DNA of 64,000 nucleotides from Crenobacter caeni (GCF_010435965.1 NZ_JAAGAA010000004.1:124001-188000), one strand, 5' to 3'; positions 44,175-53,228 are shown, counted from the stretch's first letter. Notes: generated by a model from the sequence alone, not told the origin. Translations and numbers: made by a program.

Positions 44175-45368
44175 TTACTTGACCTGTGTAAACTCGACCA
44201 TCCCATCGTTTGCAACAACCTGGAGTTTGCCGTCAGCGATGCGCATGGAGAGTGTCTTAAATTCGCCGTTGGTACCCGTATTGGCGTCAGAAAGCCCCCA
44301 GTCTCCAGTCTGATCGTACAAGACTTTGTAACTCAGTAAGTTGTTGGTCCAGCTATAGAGTCCCTTCTCGAAACCCCAGCACTCTCTGTCAGGCAAGCTG
44401 CAGGTGTTGCTGCCTTTTTCGCTCAGTACATACTTGATACCTGTGCTGTCGGCTGCCTTGCCCGTGTTGTAGAAGCTCAGCAAGACATCGTTGCCACCGG
44501 CTTTGGTGACCCAACTGCCATAGAGCGGCAGGTCTGTGTTCGGCGCTAGCTTGTAGAAGGTCGGCTTGTCCACGCTATCGGCGATGGTTAGCAGGCCATC
44601 CTTGTCGAGGCTTGCCTTGAACTTGCCGATTGGGTGTGACAACCCCCATTCGCCGTTGGTATCCACCTCCCGGGTGGTGTCCAGCGTGCCGTCTACCGCG
44701 TTCCAGGCGTATTTGCCCCATTCGATACCGGCTTGCCCCGAGCTGTCTGCTTCGCCTTCATGCGAGAGGACGTAACTGCCATCCGACATGAAGGTCACCA
44801 GCACCAGCGGCGCGTTGTCGTCGTTGAGCCGCCAGGTGCCGACCAGTTGCTTGCCGAGGCTCGTGTTCATGTGTGCGGTTGCCGCGGTTTCGTCGACCAA
44901 CGGTTTGCCCAGCGTAGTCGCCGCATTGGTGTCGAAGTTCGGATCACCAAAAGCAAGCGTCTTGCCGGCAAGTTGTTGCACATCCTCCGGGCCGATGCTG
45001 ATGATGCCGTCGGCGGGGTTGCTATCCAGCGTCTGCAAGAGCTGGGCAATGTTGACGGCGACCGTACTGTCTCCGGCGGCCAGCGTCAGCGGCGTTACCA
45101 GTTCGCCTGCCTTAGCCGGCGGCAGGGTCACGCCGCCGATGCTGAAGGTGACCGTCTCACCCGGGCGGTACTGGAAGGTGCCGCCGCTGCCGGTTGTGCC
45201 GCTCAGCGTTTCGGTGCGGTACGCGATCCCCTCGACGGGGGCGTCGACGAACTTGCCGGTCAGCGCAGCAGTTTGCGGGCCACCAGACGAGCCTCCACCG
45301 CCACCACCACCGCAAGCAGCCAAGGCGAGCGGAACCAGAAGGGCGAGCCATGTTTTGTGTGCTGACAT
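44175..45368 (-). CDS. Lipoprotein with glycine linker and two similar beta-rich repeats
   Basis: A 397-residue protein with a lipoprotein signal (LALLVPLALAAC, lipidated Cys19) followed by seven Gly and a Ser/Gly linker, so it should be membrane-anchored and exposed to the periplasm or surface. An N-terminal adhesin-like module (GKFVDAPVEGIAYRT, GTFQYRPGETVTFSIGGV) covers residues 36-150. Two related segments follow: LVGTWRLNDDNAPLVLVTF near residue 175 and LYGSWVTKAGGNDVLLSF near 285, each later showing a GEWGLS or GDWGLS motif. Function unknown. A GAGGAGA site precedes the start and an FNR-like box lies upstream. Confidence 0.85.
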   Translation of the reverse strand: MSAHKTWLALLVPLALAACGGGGGGGSSGGPQTAALTGKFVDAPVEGIAYRTETLSGTTGSGGTFQYRPGETVTFSIGGVTLPPAKAGELVTPLTLAAGDSTVAVNIAQLLQTLDSNPADGIISIGPEDVQQLAGKTLAFGDPNFDTNAATTLGKPLVDETAATAHMNTSLGKQLVGTWRLNDDNAPLVLVTFMSDGSYVLSHEGEADSSGQAGIEWGKYAWNAVDGTLDTTREVDTNGEWGLSHPIGKFKASLDKDGLLTIADSVDKPTFYKLAPNTDLPLYGSWVTKAGGNDVLLSFYNTGKAADSTGIKYVLSEKGSNTCSLPDRECWGFEKGLYSWTNNLLSYKVLYDQTGDWGLSDANTGTNGEFKTLSMRIADGKLQVVANDGMVEFTQVK

Positions 45369-45436
45369 TTTCGTTCTCCTCGTACGGGGTTTATCCCCTG
45401 CTCACCTTCAACATATGCTTGGCATAAATACAGAAA

Positions 45437-45450
45437 TTGATTTACGTCAA
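45437..45450 (-). promoter_or_regulatory. FNR/ANR-like box upstream of the lipoprotein gene
   Basis: TTGAC-GTAA-ATCAA on the minus strand matches the FNR consensus TTGAT-N4-ATCAA at nine of ten positions. Its centre is about 75 bases upstream of the lipoprotein start, and a CATATG hexamer at a suitable distance could serve as the -10. This suggests control by oxygen. Confidence 0.45.
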
Positions 45451-45520
45451 TCGCAATAATGGGCGAGAGAAAAACGTCGCATTTCTGCAGTGCCGCGGCG
45501 CCAAACCTGTTGCGGAAAAT

Positions 45521-45544
45521 AAAAAGGCCCGCCGAGGGCGGGCC
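45521..45544 (-). terminator. Rho-independent terminator of the sia-dsbD-permease run
   Basis: On the minus strand GGCCCGCC pairs with GGCGGGCC around a 3-base loop and is followed by TTTTTATTTT, 29 bases after the permease stop. Confidence 0.85.
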
Positions 45545-45573
45545 GGTGCGTGTTGCGGCGCTGGGGAAGGCGC

Positions 45574-46635
45574 TCAGCCGGTGGGGTGATCCGCCTCGCC
45601 CAGCCAGTGGCGGTACAGCGTCAGCGCGACCGCGAGCAGGGTCGGCCCGATGAAGAGGCCGATCACGCCCCACGCCAACAGGCCGCCGATCACACCCATG
45701 AAGATCATGATCAGCGGCATCTGCGCGCCCTGGCTGATCAGTAAGGGCCTCAACACATTGTCGACGGTGTTGACGAGCAGGAAGCCCCACAAGAGCAGGA
45801 ACACGCCGTACGTGTTGTCGCCGCTGTAGAACACCCAGCCGGCGGCGGGTAGCCAGACCAGCAGAGTCGGCAACTGGGCGACGGCAAACACGAAGCACAG
45901 GAACCCCAGCGCCAGGGCGCCCGGCACGCCGGCGATCAGAAGGCCGATCACGCACAGGATGGTCTGCGCGAGCGCGGTGCCGACCACGCCGTTGGAGACG
46001 CTGCGCACGGTGCGGGCGACCACTTCGGCAAGGTCCCCCGCGGGCGAGCCGCCCAGCTTGCTCAGGGTCAGGTTGGCGCCGTCCCACAATTCGTCGCCCT
46101 TGGTCAGCAAAAAGCCGGACAGCACGATGGCGAGGATGATCTCGAGCAGGCTGAAGCCGACGCTGGCGCCTTGTTCGAGGATCCACAGCGCGACCTTGTT
46201 GACGGTTGGCCTGAGCTTCTCGAGCATGCCCGGCAAGTCGCCCTGTACCGACAGCCAGAACTGGGTCAGCTTGTCGCCGGCAAGCGGGATGCGCGCGAGC
46301 CACTCGGGCGGTGGCGGCAGCGGCGCGTGGCTGAGCGTCTCCAGCGACTGCGCGTCGGGCAGCACGTGTGCGAGCTTGACCGCCATCAGGCTGATCGGTC
46401 CGGCGATAGCCAGCATCAGCAAGGACGAGATGAGCAGCGCGGCGAGCCTGCGCCGGTGGCCCAGCAGGTGCGCGAGGCGCAGGTACCACGGCCAGACCGA
46501 GATCGAGATGATGGCGGCCCAGATCAGCGCGCCGGTGAACGGCAATACCACTTTCAGGCAGGCGCCGATCAGGAGTAGCACCGCGCCGATGCGCAGTACG
46601 GTCATCACGTTGATGGCAGGCGTTTCGTTTTGCAT
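45574..46635 (-). CDS. AI-2E family transporter (PerM/YdiK type)
   Basis: A 353-residue inner-membrane protein of the AI-2 exporter/PerM superfamily, with about seven membrane segments: VLRIGAVLLLIGACLKVVLP, ALIWAAIISISVWP, and C-terminal GVIGGLLAWGVIGLFIGP. The last motif, G-x-x-G-x-x-G-x-F-x-G-P, is typical. The family includes proposed autoinducer-2 exporters, sodium/proton antiporters and YdiK, so the cargo is not known. The ATG at 46635 is used; a TTG five codons upstream is less likely. It follows dsbD by 58 bp. Confidence 0.9.
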   Translation of the reverse strand: MQNETPAINVMTVLRIGAVLLLIGACLKVVLPFTGALIWAAIISISVWPWYLRLAHLLGHRRRLAALLISSLLMLAIAGPISLMAVKLAHVLPDAQSLETLSHAPLPPPPEWLARIPLAGDKLTQFWLSVQGDLPGMLEKLRPTVNKVALWILEQGASVGFSLLEIILAIVLSGFLLTKGDELWDGANLTLSKLGGSPAGDLAEVVARTVRSVSNGVVGTALAQTILCVIGLLIAGVPGALALGFLCFVFAVAQLPTLLVWLPAAGWVFYSGDNTYGVFLLLWGFLLVNTVDNVLRPLLISQGAQMPLIMIFMGVIGGLLAWGVIGLFIGPTLLAVALTLYRHWLGEADHPTG

Positions 46636-46693
46636 GATTTTTGGCGGCAATGGAATGCGTTCAGTCTGGCACGCGCGGGCGCGTGCCGCCGGG

Positions 46694-48469
46694 TCAAGCC
46701 TTCAGCGCCGCGGCGAGCGTGGCCGCGCCGACAAAGCCGGTGTAGCGCTGGCGCTCCTGGCCGTTTGCGTCGAGGATGATCAGGCCGGGTGGCCCCCACA
46801 GCCCGTACCGCTTGAGCAGCGCCTGCTGTTCGGGGGTGTTGTCGGTGACGTCGACCCGGATCGCGGCGTAAGGCGCGAGCGCGCCGCGCACGGCGGGGTC
46901 GGGGAAGGTTTCGGCGTCCATCTGCTTGCAACTCACACACCACTGAGCGGTAAAGTCGATCACCGCCGGGCGGTTTGCTGCGCGCGCGTCGGCGAGCTGG
47001 CGGTCAAGTTCTTCGCTGCCAGTGACGGTGTGCCAACTATCGAGTGGGCGCTTGCCCTCGGCGGACGCCTGCGCGGCAAGCCAGGCCAGCGGCCTGGCTG
47101 GGTCGCGCTCGCCGGCGAGCACGCCGGCCAGTTGCGCGGTGCCGACGACAAACAGCGCGAGGCCGAGCGCCTTGCCCAGCTTGCGCGCGGCGCCCGCGTT
47201 GCCCGGCAGCGCCTCGAAGGCGCGCAGGAAGACGGCCGAGCCGATCGCAAGCGCCGCCCACGCGAGCATGACCAGCGCCGGCATCAGGAAGGGTGCGGCC
47301 ATGCGGATGGCCAGCGCGAGCATCACGACGCCGAACACGGCCTTCACCGTCTTCATCCACGCGCCGGCCCGCGGCAGCGCGTGCCCGCCGAACAGCCCCA
47401 GCAGCAACAGGGGCGCGCCAAGGCCCAGCGCCATCGCGTAAAGAGCCGCGCCGCCGAACAGCGCATCCCCGGTCGCGCCGATGTAGCCGAGCGCGAGCGC
47501 GAGCGGCGGCGCGACGCAGGGGCCGACCAGCAGCGCGGAGAGCGCCCCCATCAGCGCGACGCGCGCGAAGCGCCCGCCGCCGACACGGTTGGAGCGTTCG
47601 GCGATGCGCGACTGCCAGCTGCTGGGCAACTGCAGGGCGAACACATCGAACATCGACAGCGCCATCAGCACCAGAAGGGCGCTGGCCGTCAGTACGACCA
47701 CAGGCTGCTGCAGCCAGACGGTCAGCAAGGCACCGGTCATGCCGGCGGCGACGCCGACGGCGGTGTAGGTGAGCGCGAGCCCCTGCACGTAGGCAAAAGC
47801 CAGGGCGAAGCCGCGTCGGCGGGTGATGGCCGCGCCTTCGCCGGCGATCAGTGCCGAGACGATGGGAAGTAGGGGGTACATGCACGCGGTCAGCGCCATG
47901 CCGAGGCCCGCGACAAAGAAGAGCGCGAGGGTGGTCAGTGGCGGGCCGTCGCCGAGGCGGGCCGACGGGCTGCCTGCAGCCGGCGCGCCAAGCCACGCGG
48001 CGAGTGCACCCTTCTTGGTGTTGTCGCCGGGTTTCAGTGTCTGCGTCACCGGCGGGTAGCAAACGCCGATGTCCGCGCAGCCCTGGTAGCGCACCTCGAG
48101 CGCGGTGTCTGCCGGGGCGTCGGCCGAAAGCGGCAGCGTGATGGACAGGGCGCTGGTATAGATTTGCTGCAGGCCGAAGAAGGGGTCGTCCTTTTCCTTG
48201 CCCGCGGGCAGCGCGGGGACCGTGACGGCACCGGCCGGGATCGGGCGGATGCTGATGCGTTCGCGGTACAGGTAGTAGCCCGGCGCGATCTCGAAGCCAA
48301 GCCTGAGGGCGTCGCCGTCACGGATAAGGCTGGGAGCGAACGCCTTTTCGGGCGGCAGCAGGTCGTCCTGTTCGATGGCCTGGACCGGCCAGGCGAACAG
48401 GGCGATGAGCAGGGCGGCAAAGGCGGCAAACAGGCGGGTGCGGGTCAGGGCACAGGATGTTTTCGGCAT
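46694..48469 (-). CDS. dsbD: Thiol:disulfide interchange protein DsbD
   Basis: DsbD moves electrons from cytoplasmic thioredoxin across the inner membrane to periplasmic partners such as DsbC and cytochrome c maturation proteins. The 591-residue protein has a signal peptide (to about residue 31). Its alpha domain carries Cys131 and Cys137 (GCADIGVCYPP), an eight-helix beta domain carries Cys196 (TACMYP) and Cys318 (VGPCVAP), and the thioredoxin-like gamma domain has WCVSC (Cys511, Cys514). All six catalytic cysteines are present. It follows siaD by 42 bp. Confidence 0.96.
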   Translation of the reverse strand: MPKTSCALTRTRLFAAFAALLIALFAWPVQAIEQDDLLPPEKAFAPSLIRDGDALRLGFEIAPGYYLYRERISIRPIPAGAVTVPALPAGKEKDDPFFGLQQIYTSALSITLPLSADAPADTALEVRYQGCADIGVCYPPVTQTLKPGDNTKKGALAAWLGAPAAGSPSARLGDGPPLTTLALFFVAGLGMALTACMYPLLPIVSALIAGEGAAITRRRGFALAFAYVQGLALTYTAVGVAAGMTGALLTVWLQQPVVVLTASALLVLMALSMFDVFALQLPSSWQSRIAERSNRVGGGRFARVALMGALSALLVGPCVAPPLALALGYIGATGDALFGGAALYAMALGLGAPLLLLGLFGGHALPRAGAWMKTVKAVFGVVMLALAIRMAAPFLMPALVMLAWAALAIGSAVFLRAFEALPGNAGAARKLGKALGLALFVVGTAQLAGVLAGERDPARPLAWLAAQASAEGKRPLDSWHTVTGSEELDRQLADARAANRPAVIDFTAQWCVSCKQMDAETFPDPAVRGALAPYAAIRVDVTDNTPEQQALLKRYGLWGPPGLIILDANGQERQRYTGFVGAATLAAALKA

Positions 48470-48511
48470 GGCTGGATTGTCGGGGGGCGCGAGCCCGCTG
48501 GCAAGCCTGAA

Positions 48512-49291
48512 CTACGCGTCGACGGCGACCCGGTCGCGCCCGGCGCGCTTGGCGCCGTACATCGCGCGGTCGGCGCCGGCCAGCAACTGGGTGAGCGTCT
48601 GGCCTGCATGGGCCTGGGCGACGCCGAAGCTCATCGTCATCGGGGGCAAGGTGCCGTCCGGTTCTGGCGTCAGGACCTTGAGCGCTTCGCGCAGGGACTC
48701 GACCAGCGTCAGCGCGCCGGTGAGCGTTGTCTGCGGCATCAGCAGCAGGAACTCCTCGCCGCCCCAGCGCGCGCACAGGTCGCTCGCGCGGATCCGTCCT
48801 TCCAGCGTGCAGGCGACCAGGCGCAGCGCTTCGTCACCCGCGCCGTGCCCCCAGCCGTCGTTGATGCGCTTGAAGTGGTCGACGTCGCCCAGCGCGATGC
48901 AGAAGGGCTCGCCGCCGCGGGCGAGCCGCTGCAACTCGGCTTCGATCCGGCCGTACATGTAGCGCCGGTTGTAAAGGCCGGTCAGCTCGTCGCGCTCGGA
49001 CTGTTCGCGCAATTCGTCGTTGAGCTCCTGCAAGGACTTCTGGTAGCGGTCTGAAATGCGCAAAAGCCGGGTGAGCTGTCGCAACTGGCGCTCGTAGCGG
49101 TCGGCGTATCCCATCCCGCGCTCTCGCTCGGCGTTCTGGTAACGGTCGGCGATGCGGGTGAGGCGCTCCAGCGCGTGGGCGTGTTCGCCGTAGCGCTGGT
49201 AGAGCTCGGCAAGCGCGTCGCGGAGCGGGTGGCCGTGCCACTGGGGGTCGGCCAGCAGCTCGGCGATGCGCGTATCCAGAAGATCGCTCAT
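48512..49291 (-). CDS. siaD: Diguanylate cyclase SiaD
   Basis: SiaD makes cyclic di-GMP when bound by SiaC. The 259-residue soluble protein has an N-terminal helical stalk (residues 1-95, including RYQNAERERGMGYADRYERQ) where SiaC binds in the Pseudomonas aeruginosa system. A GGDEF domain follows, with DELTGLYNRRYMY, the metal-binding GDVDHFKRIND and the active-site GGEEF at residues 177-181. The RASD motif (168-171), five residues before GGEEF, is a product-inhibition I-site. The ATG at 49291 overlaps the siaC stop by 4 bp; the frame upstream of it is antisense or out-of-frame to siaC. Confidence 0.92.
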   Translation of the reverse strand: MSDLLDTRIAELLADPQWHGHPLRDALAELYQRYGEHAHALERLTRIADRYQNAERERGMGYADRYERQLRQLTRLLRISDRYQKSLQELNDELREQSERDELTGLYNRRYMYGRIEAELQRLARGGEPFCIALGDVDHFKRINDGWGHGAGDEALRLVACTLEGRIRASDLCARWGGEEFLLLMPQTTLTGALTLVESLREALKVLTPEPDGTLPPMTMSFGVAQAHAGQTLTQLLAGADRAMYGAKRAGRDRVAVDA

Positions 49292-49671
49292 CGGGTTTCG
49301 CAAGCCTCGATGGTGAAGGGGAAGCTGCAGTCTTCGCGGAACTCCTCCGCAAGCTCGGCGACCCGTTCGTTGTCGCTGTCGTAGCGCCAGGTCAGGCTGA
49401 CGTCGCGCCCGGCCTGGAACGCCTCTTCGGCCTGGTCGAGGATGTCCATCAGGATGCGTACGCTGCTGGTGTTCAGGTAGAGCAGCGCAAGCTCCAGGCG
49501 CAGCGGCGCGTCGGTCTGCGCCAGGTGCTGTTTGACCCACGCGAGCAGCGGCGCGAAGAATTCGAACGCGTGTTCGGGGTAGGAGTCGCCGGCCAGTTGC
49601 AGGGTGCCGCTTGCACCGTCGGTGCGGATCATCGGGGTCGAGTTGGTCGCGATAATGTTCAGTTCGTTCAC
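49288..49671 (-). CDS. siaC: SiaC, phospho-switched activator of SiaD (DUF1987)
   Basis: SiaC is a 127-residue protein that, when unphosphorylated, binds SiaD and switches on cyclic di-GMP synthesis. SiaB phosphorylates it and SiaA reverses this. The sequence contains LALLYLNTSSVRILMDILD, with Thr68 inside NTSS. In P. aeruginosa the phosphorylated residue is also Thr68. The start is 17 bp after the siaB stop. Confidence 0.93.
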   Translation of the reverse strand: MNELNIIATNSTPMIRTDGASGTLQLAGDSYPEHAFEFFAPLLAWVKQHLAQTDAPLRLELALLYLNTSSVRILMDILDQAEEAFQAGRDVSLTWRYDSDNERVAELAEEFREDCSFPFTIEACETR

Positions 49672-49688
49672 TTTGTTGCCTCCAAAAT

Positions 49689-50231
49689 TCAGATGACGAC
49701 CTGCAGGCTGAAAAAGCCCAGCGCCGGGTCCATGCGCTGCAGGAAGGCCGCCGGCGGCTGGCTGGCGCGGCGGGCAATGTCGATCAGGCCAAGCCCCGCG
49801 CCGCTGGCCGCGTCAGGTTCGATCGGCGCGCGCAACTGCGCCTTGTAGGCCGCCTTGAGCGCCGCCTTGTCGAGGCCTGCTAGCGCCTCGACGCGCGCGA
49901 GCAGGGCTTCGCCGTCCGCGTACTGCACCACGTTGCCCGCGCACACCTCGTAGCGGCCGTCGGCGCGGTGCGAGATGACCAGCGTCGCGCCGGTGTGCAC
50001 GTCGGGGACCGCGTTGCGCGACGTGTAATGGCGGATGTTCTGCGTCAGCTCGATGTAGATCGCGAACACGTCGGTGATGGACGAAGGCGCCGCCTCCAGT
50101 GCCTCGAGGTGGCGTCTGAGCGCGAGCCCGATCTCCTCGATCAGCGTGGCCGAAAAAGGGCCGTTGAAGCTCATCAGGATGGCGTTGCGGTCGAAGGTTT
50201 CTCTGAGGGCGAGCAGGTCCTGTGGTTTCAT
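49689..50231 (-). CDS. siaB: SiaB, kinase of SiaC (DUF6272)
   Basis: SiaB is a histidine-kinase-like-fold protein kinase that phosphorylates SiaC. The 180-residue protein has an N-box-like IYIELTQNIRHYTSRN (Glu and Asn of the ATP/Mg site) and a G-box-like GAGLGLIDIARRASQ near residues 143-157. No receiver or membrane domain is present. The start overlaps the siaA stop by 4 bp. Confidence 0.9.
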   Translation of the reverse strand: MKPQDLLALRETFDRNAILMSFNGPFSATLIEEIGLALRRHLEALEAAPSSITDVFAIYIELTQNIRHYTSRNAVPDVHTGATLVISHRADGRYEVCAGNVVQYADGEALLARVEALAGLDKAALKAAYKAQLRAPIEPDAASGAGLGLIDIARRASQPPAAFLQRMDPALGFFSLQVVI

Positions 50232-52231
50232 GCGGTCTCCAGGGCGCAGGGCGCGACACCGAATACGGCGATGTCGTCCAGTTGGGCGTTGTGGGTCTGG
50301 TAAGCGTCAAGCGTGGCGGCGAGCGCGGCCGCGCGTTCCGGCCAGGGCAGGCCGGCGAGCGATACGAGCGTGGCCTCGAAGCGGGCGCGGCCGAACGCGC
50401 GCAGCGGCTCGCCCCCGCGCTGGTCGAGCAGACCGTCGCTGGTCAGGTAAAGCGCGAGGGTCGGGGTCAGCGCGAGGGTCTGGTTGGCGGGCGCGGGGGG
50501 GCGCTTGTCCCCCAGCGCGCGGCGGTCGCCGCCGAGCACGCGCACGGCTTCGCCGTCGGCGCAGTAGAGGTCCATATGTGCACCGGCGAAGGTCGCGCTG
50601 CCGCTTGCGTGGCAGACATGGCAGAGCGCGGCGTCCATCGTGGTGCTCACCTGGGCGTTGTCCGCGGCGAAGCGGCCGCGCACCGCGGCGTCCATCGCGC
50701 GAAGCAGGGCGGCCGGGTCGTCATCCGGCGCCTCGAGCAGGGCGGTCTTGAACGCGGCGTGCGCGAGCATGGTCATCAGCGCGCCGGATACGCCGTGGCC
50801 GGCGCAATCGACCAGGCCGAACAGGAAACCCTGTCGGGTCGGCGTGAACAGGTAGAGGTCGCCGCTGACCACGTCGCGCGGGCGCCAAAGCACCAGGTGG
50901 CGGCCGGGGAGCGCCGTGCCGAGCGCGGCATCCGGCAGGATGCCTTGCTGGATCAGGCTCGCGTAGCGGATGCTGTCGGACACCTTGCGGTGGGTCTCGC
51001 TGAGCGTGCGGTGGGCGTCGCCCAGCGCCTGTGTGCGCTCGGCGACCTTGTCCTCGAGCTCGTGGGTGTGCGTCTCGATGGTCGCCGAGAGCTGGCGGCA
51101 GGCGTCGGCGAGCTGGCCGACCTCGTCGCTGCGGTGAACCGGCACCCGGGTCGCGTAGTCGCCGGCAGCCATCCTGCGCACGGCGGCGGTCAGCCGGGTC
51201 AGGGGCCTGAGCAACTGGTGGTCGAGGCTGATGGTCAGCAAGAGCAGGCTCAGCAACAGCAGCACGCCAACCGCGGCGAAGGCGCCCCACAGCAGCGAGG
51301 CGTCGCCTGCGGCGACCCGCTGCGGATCGACCGTGGTCACGTTGAACCAGTCAAGCAGGGGCAGGTAGGCCACGGCGATCACCTGCTCGCGCCCGTCCAG
51401 CCGGCCGACCAGGGTCTTGACCTTGCCGTCCGCCGCCGCTGACGCGAGCGCCGAGGCCAGCGCGTCCCGTGCGGCGGTGTCTGCCAGCAGCCCTGCGAGG
51501 CGCTGGGCGTCGGAGGCCGGCGCTGCCGTGCCGAATGCGATGTTGGCGACGTCCTGGTGCGCGCGGATCACCCCGGCGCGGTCGAGCAGCATGCCGCCCA
51601 CCCCGGGGCGGCTGCCGTGCACGTACTGGTCGACAAAGGGTTGCAGCGACAGGCCGGTGCCGATCACGCCAAGGCCCTGGCCGCCGTCGCGCACCTGCAC
51701 GTTGAACCACAGCATGCTGCGCTGCATTTCTTGGTTGACGTCGATATTGACGCGGTAAGCCTTCTTGCCGTGCAAGGTGGTGTAGAACCAGCGGTCGTCC
51801 GCCTTGCCCGCCTGCAGGGCGTAGCGCGCGGCGTCGCTGAACGGCAGCTTGTTGTCGTTGTAGTAGTAGTAGCCGGAGGCAGCCGGCACGACGAAATAGG
51901 ACTGGTCGGTGAACAGCTGGCGGTAGGATTCCGCCTCGGCAAAGAAGATCCGGCGGTTGTCCGGGTCATCTTCGTCTCGCATGAAACTGCGGGTCAGTTC
52001 GGCGTCGGCCAGCTTGCGTGCGAGTGCGAGCTCCCGGCTGATCGGCGCGAGCAGTTTCTCGCGGTTGAGTGCCGCGTGCTCGCGCGCGAAGGATTCGGCC
52101 AGCCGTGTCTGCACGCGGTCCATCGCGAACAGCCCGACCGCCGCGGCGATGGCCAGCGTGAGCACTGCAAGCAGTGCGGTCATGAGGACGACGCGGGCAC
52201 GGATGCCCAGCTGGCGAAGGAAGTGCGGCAT
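50228..52231 (-). CDS. siaA: SiaA, membrane sensor with PP2C-type phosphatase domain
   Basis: SiaA is the membrane phosphatase that removes phosphate from SiaC. The 667-residue protein has an N-terminal membrane helix (VVLMTALLAVLTLAIAAAVG), a periplasmic dCache-like sensor region (about residues 45-320, with RWFYTTLHGKKAYRVNID), and a second helix (AFAAVGVLLLLSLLLLTI). A HAMP domain (LLRPLTRLTAAVRRMAAGDY) and a C-terminal PP2C/SpoIIE domain follow (VVSGDLYLFTP, VDCAGHGVSGALMTM). Length agrees with P. aeruginosa SiaA. The ATG at 52231 is used; upstream in-frame starts are possible. It heads siaABCD, divergent from a hydrolase gene. Confidence 0.92.
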   Translation of the reverse strand: MPHFLRQLGIRARVVLMTALLAVLTLAIAAAVGLFAMDRVQTRLAESFAREHAALNREKLLAPISRELALARKLADAELTRSFMRDEDDPDNRRIFFAEAESYRQLFTDQSYFVVPAASGYYYYNDNKLPFSDAARYALQAGKADDRWFYTTLHGKKAYRVNIDVNQEMQRSMLWFNVQVRDGGQGLGVIGTGLSLQPFVDQYVHGSRPGVGGMLLDRAGVIRAHQDVANIAFGTAAPASDAQRLAGLLADTAARDALASALASAAADGKVKTLVGRLDGREQVIAVAYLPLLDWFNVTTVDPQRVAAGDASLLWGAFAAVGVLLLLSLLLLTISLDHQLLRPLTRLTAAVRRMAAGDYATRVPVHRSDEVGQLADACRQLSATIETHTHELEDKVAERTQALGDAHRTLSETHRKVSDSIRYASLIQQGILPDAALGTALPGRHLVLWRPRDVVSGDLYLFTPTRQGFLFGLVDCAGHGVSGALMTMLAHAAFKTALLEAPDDDPAALLRAMDAAVRGRFAADNAQVSTTMDAALCHVCHASGSATFAGAHMDLYCADGEAVRVLGGDRRALGDKRPPAPANQTLALTPTLALYLTSDGLLDQRGGEPLRAFGRARFEATLVSLAGLPWPERAAALAATLDAYQTHNAQLDDIAVFGVAPCALETA

Positions 52232-52362
52232 GCGCTTGATCGGGTGCTCCGGAGCTGCAGTGGGCGGATTGTAACGACACGCCATTGCAATGACAAACAA
52301 TTGATATCATTGCGGGGCGTATGACATAAAAGCAAAAACAAGACCAACTCGAGGACGAACAC

Positions 52363-53181
52363 ATGTCGCACAGCACGCCCTTATCGCGGCCGCCGCTACA
52401 TTTCGCGCACGCCAATAGTTTCCCGGCGAGCGTGTACCGCAAACTGCTCGCCGATCTCGCCACGCACTACGAGGTGGGTTTCATTGACGCCATCGGCCAC
52501 AACCCGGCGTTCCCGGTCTCCGATTGCTGGCCGCACCTGGTGCGCGAGACGATCGCGCATATCGAGACTAACTACCGCGAACCGGTGTGGGGCGTCGGGC
52601 ACTCGCTGGGCGGCTTCATGGTGTTCTACGCGGCGATCGAGCGGCCCGACCTCTTTCGCGGCATCGCGATCCTCGACTCACCCCTGATGGGTCCGCTGCG
52701 CTCGCGCGGCATCTGGCTGGCCAAGCGTCTGGGCTTCATCCACAAGGTGACGCCGGGGAAGAACACCTTGACCCGGCGCGACAACTGGGCGGGGGTCGAC
52801 AGCGTGCGCGACTATTTCGCGAGAAAGCCGATGTTCGCGCGCTGGGACGCCGACTGCCTTGCCGACTACGCGAGGCACGGCACAGTCGACAACGGCGCGG
52901 GCGGGCGGCGCCTGAAGTTCAGACCCGCCATCGAACATGCGATCTACGGCACCTTGCCGCACAACCATCCGCGCCTTAGCGGCCGGCTCAAGGTCCCCGG
53001 CGTGTTTGTCGCCGGCGCTGACTCCGACGTGTTGCGCAAGGGCGACCTCTCGTGGATGCAGCGTCACTTCGGGCTGGACGTCGTCCACCAGCGCGGCAGC
53101 CATCTGTTTCCGTTCGAGCACCCGCTGGAGACCGCGCATCTTCTGCGCACCCAACTGGAGCGGCTGGCCGCGCGTACGTGA
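52363..53181 (+). CDS. Alpha/beta-fold hydrolase
   Basis: A 272-residue hydrolase beginning MSHSTPLSRPPLHFAHANSF. The nucleophile elbow is GVGHSLGGFM, the acid is probably Asp in AGADSDVLR, and the base is His in RGSHLFPFEHP. A GAGGA site precedes the ATG. It is divergent from siaA with about 130 bases between starts, so the two could share regulation. Substrate unknown; esterase or epoxide-hydrolase-like activities are possible. Confidence 0.87.
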   Translation: MSHSTPLSRPPLHFAHANSFPASVYRKLLADLATHYEVGFIDAIGHNPAFPVSDCWPHLVRETIAHIETNYREPVWGVGHSLGGFMVFYAAIERPDLFRGIAILDSPLMGPLRSRGIWLAKRLGFIHKVTPGKNTLTRRDNWAGVDSVRDYFARKPMFARWDADCLADYARHGTVDNGAGGRRLKFRPAIEHAIYGTLPHNHPRLSGRLKVPGVFVAGADSDVLRKGDLSWMQRHFGLDVVHQRGSHLFPFEHPLETAHLLRTQLERLAART

Positions 53182-53204
53182 AAAAGCCCGGCACGGGCCG
53201 GGCT
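53181..53204 (-). terminator. Rho-independent terminator of the first livK-like gene
   Basis: On the minus strand AGCCCGG pairs with CCGGGCT and runs into a T5 tract. It lies between the hydrolase stop and the convergent livK-like gene. Confidence 0.8.
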
Positions 53205-53228
53205 CGGGCAGCGGGGGTATGGCCGGGT

